A stretch of 64,000 nucleotides of DNA. It comes from Bacteroidota bacterium (GTDB lineage Bacteria; Bacteroidota; Ignavibacteria; Ignavibacteriales; Ignavibacteriaceae). A program made the translations under genes and the position numbers. The stretch covers positions 1 to 64,000 of the forward strand of contig JAKAKL010000083.1 of assembly GCA_021824565.1 (NCBI GenBank), in the 5' to 3' direction. Below the pieces are notes generated by a model. It made no database searches. It was not told the origin of the DNA and saw only the letters and a program-made list of their open reading frames with translations. This document shows positions 63,712 to 64,000 of this stretch, piece by piece (the first letter of the stretch is position 1; the number at the start of each line of letters is the position of its first letter).

Positions 63712-64000
63712 TTATTTAGAATTAAAAGATATTCCTATTTCAATTCTTCTTGGTTCATAGAATCTAGACGGATTAATTAACTGTGCCATATCTTGCGCAG
63801 GCGTAAGTGAATAATCGGGACTTCCGGTACCGGCAAATATAAAACCGTTAACAAAATCTTGATTAAATAAATTATAAACATGCGCGAACACACTTAATTC
63901 AAGCGAACCTAATTTGAAAAATTTTTCAGCGCGCAGATCGACAAGAACATAGCCCGGCTTTATGCCTGAATTTGTTTCGAGATTAGCTGTAAAGCTCGCA
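63712..64000 (-). CDS. TonB-dependent receptor, C-terminal part (runs off the window)
   Basis: The minus-strand frame is open from the right edge to a TAA at 63712-63714, giving 96 residues. The sequence shows the last strands of a TonB receptor barrel: YVLVDLRAEKFFKLG, ELSVFAHVYNLFNQDF (with the NLFN turn) and a C-terminal RFYEPRRIEIGISFNSK with the aromatic/hydrophobic end needed for BAM insertion. It is the most upstream visible gene of the beta-glucan-like locus, 36 bp before the large secreted protein. Confidence 0.85.
   Translation of the reverse strand, partial: ASFTANLETNSGIKPGYVLVDLRAEKFFKLGSLELSVFAHVYNLFNQDFVNGFIFAGTGSPDYSLTPAQDMAQLINPSRFYEPRRIEIGISFNSK

Overview
The window looks like a chromosomal segment of an AT-rich, Gram-negative, carbohydrate-degrading bacterium of the Bacteroidota/Ignavibacteria type. 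The lineage is inferred from four observations: several secreted proteins carry the type IX secretion (T9SS) C-terminal sorting module with its YPNPFNPxT signature, there are large TonB-dependent receptors with carboxypeptidase-regulatory-like N-termini, there is a PorV-like outer-membrane protein, and the CRISPR repeat read on the minus strand starts GTTGTGATTTGC as in Bacteroidota type II-C arrays. No rRNA or tRNA gene was seen.

Layout. (1) 1-10.2 kb, plus strand: the end of a membrane protein, a sCache/PAS chemoreceptor, a T9SS-secreted protein, a small membrane protein with a clear terminator, and a very large PAS/GAF histidine kinase. (2) 10.3-13.2 kb: an IS3-family element, a lone type II-C cas2 and a 12-spacer CRISPR array with no cas1 or cas9. 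(3) 13.2-26.0 kb: an alpha-glucoside/trehalose region with cytoplasmic GH37 trehalase and an MFS permease, a membrane-anchored sugar-binding protein with a histidine kinase and an NtrC-type sigma-54 activator, and a divergent TonB receptor and secreted GH65 hydrolase. (4) 26.0-43.3 kb, minus strand: a chitin locus with nagB, nagA, two GH18 chitinases, a GH94 chitobiose phosphorylase, an AmpG-like permease broken by an in-frame TGA, a beta-helix T9SS protein, a TonB receptor, a ROK kinase and a ROK repressor. A repeat-rich island lies between the broken permease and the second chitinase. (5) 43.4-51.4 kb: a six-subunit membrane complex related to group 4 hydrogenases whose large subunit has lost all [NiFe]-ligating cysteines (an Ehr-type complex), preceded by an HTH-EIIA fusion protein. 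(6) 51.5-64 kb: a beta-glucan-like locus with a GH15-like enzyme, a PpiC chaperone, a GH3, a GH144, a PorV-like protein, a large secreted protein and the end of a TonB receptor.

How the genes fit together. Chitin would be cut by T9SS-exported and periplasmic GH18 enzymes, imported as chitobiose, phosphorolysed by the GH94 enzyme, and passed through the ROK kinase, NagA and NagB to fructose-6-phosphate. The ROK repressor probably controls itself and the kinase through a shared operator found before both genes. The trehalose region appears to be controlled by a periplasmic-binding-protein-fed two-component system rather than a repressor. The Ehr complex would conserve energy by ion pumping with an unknown redox partner. 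The CRISPR locus looks like a remnant, possibly produced by an IS-linked deletion.
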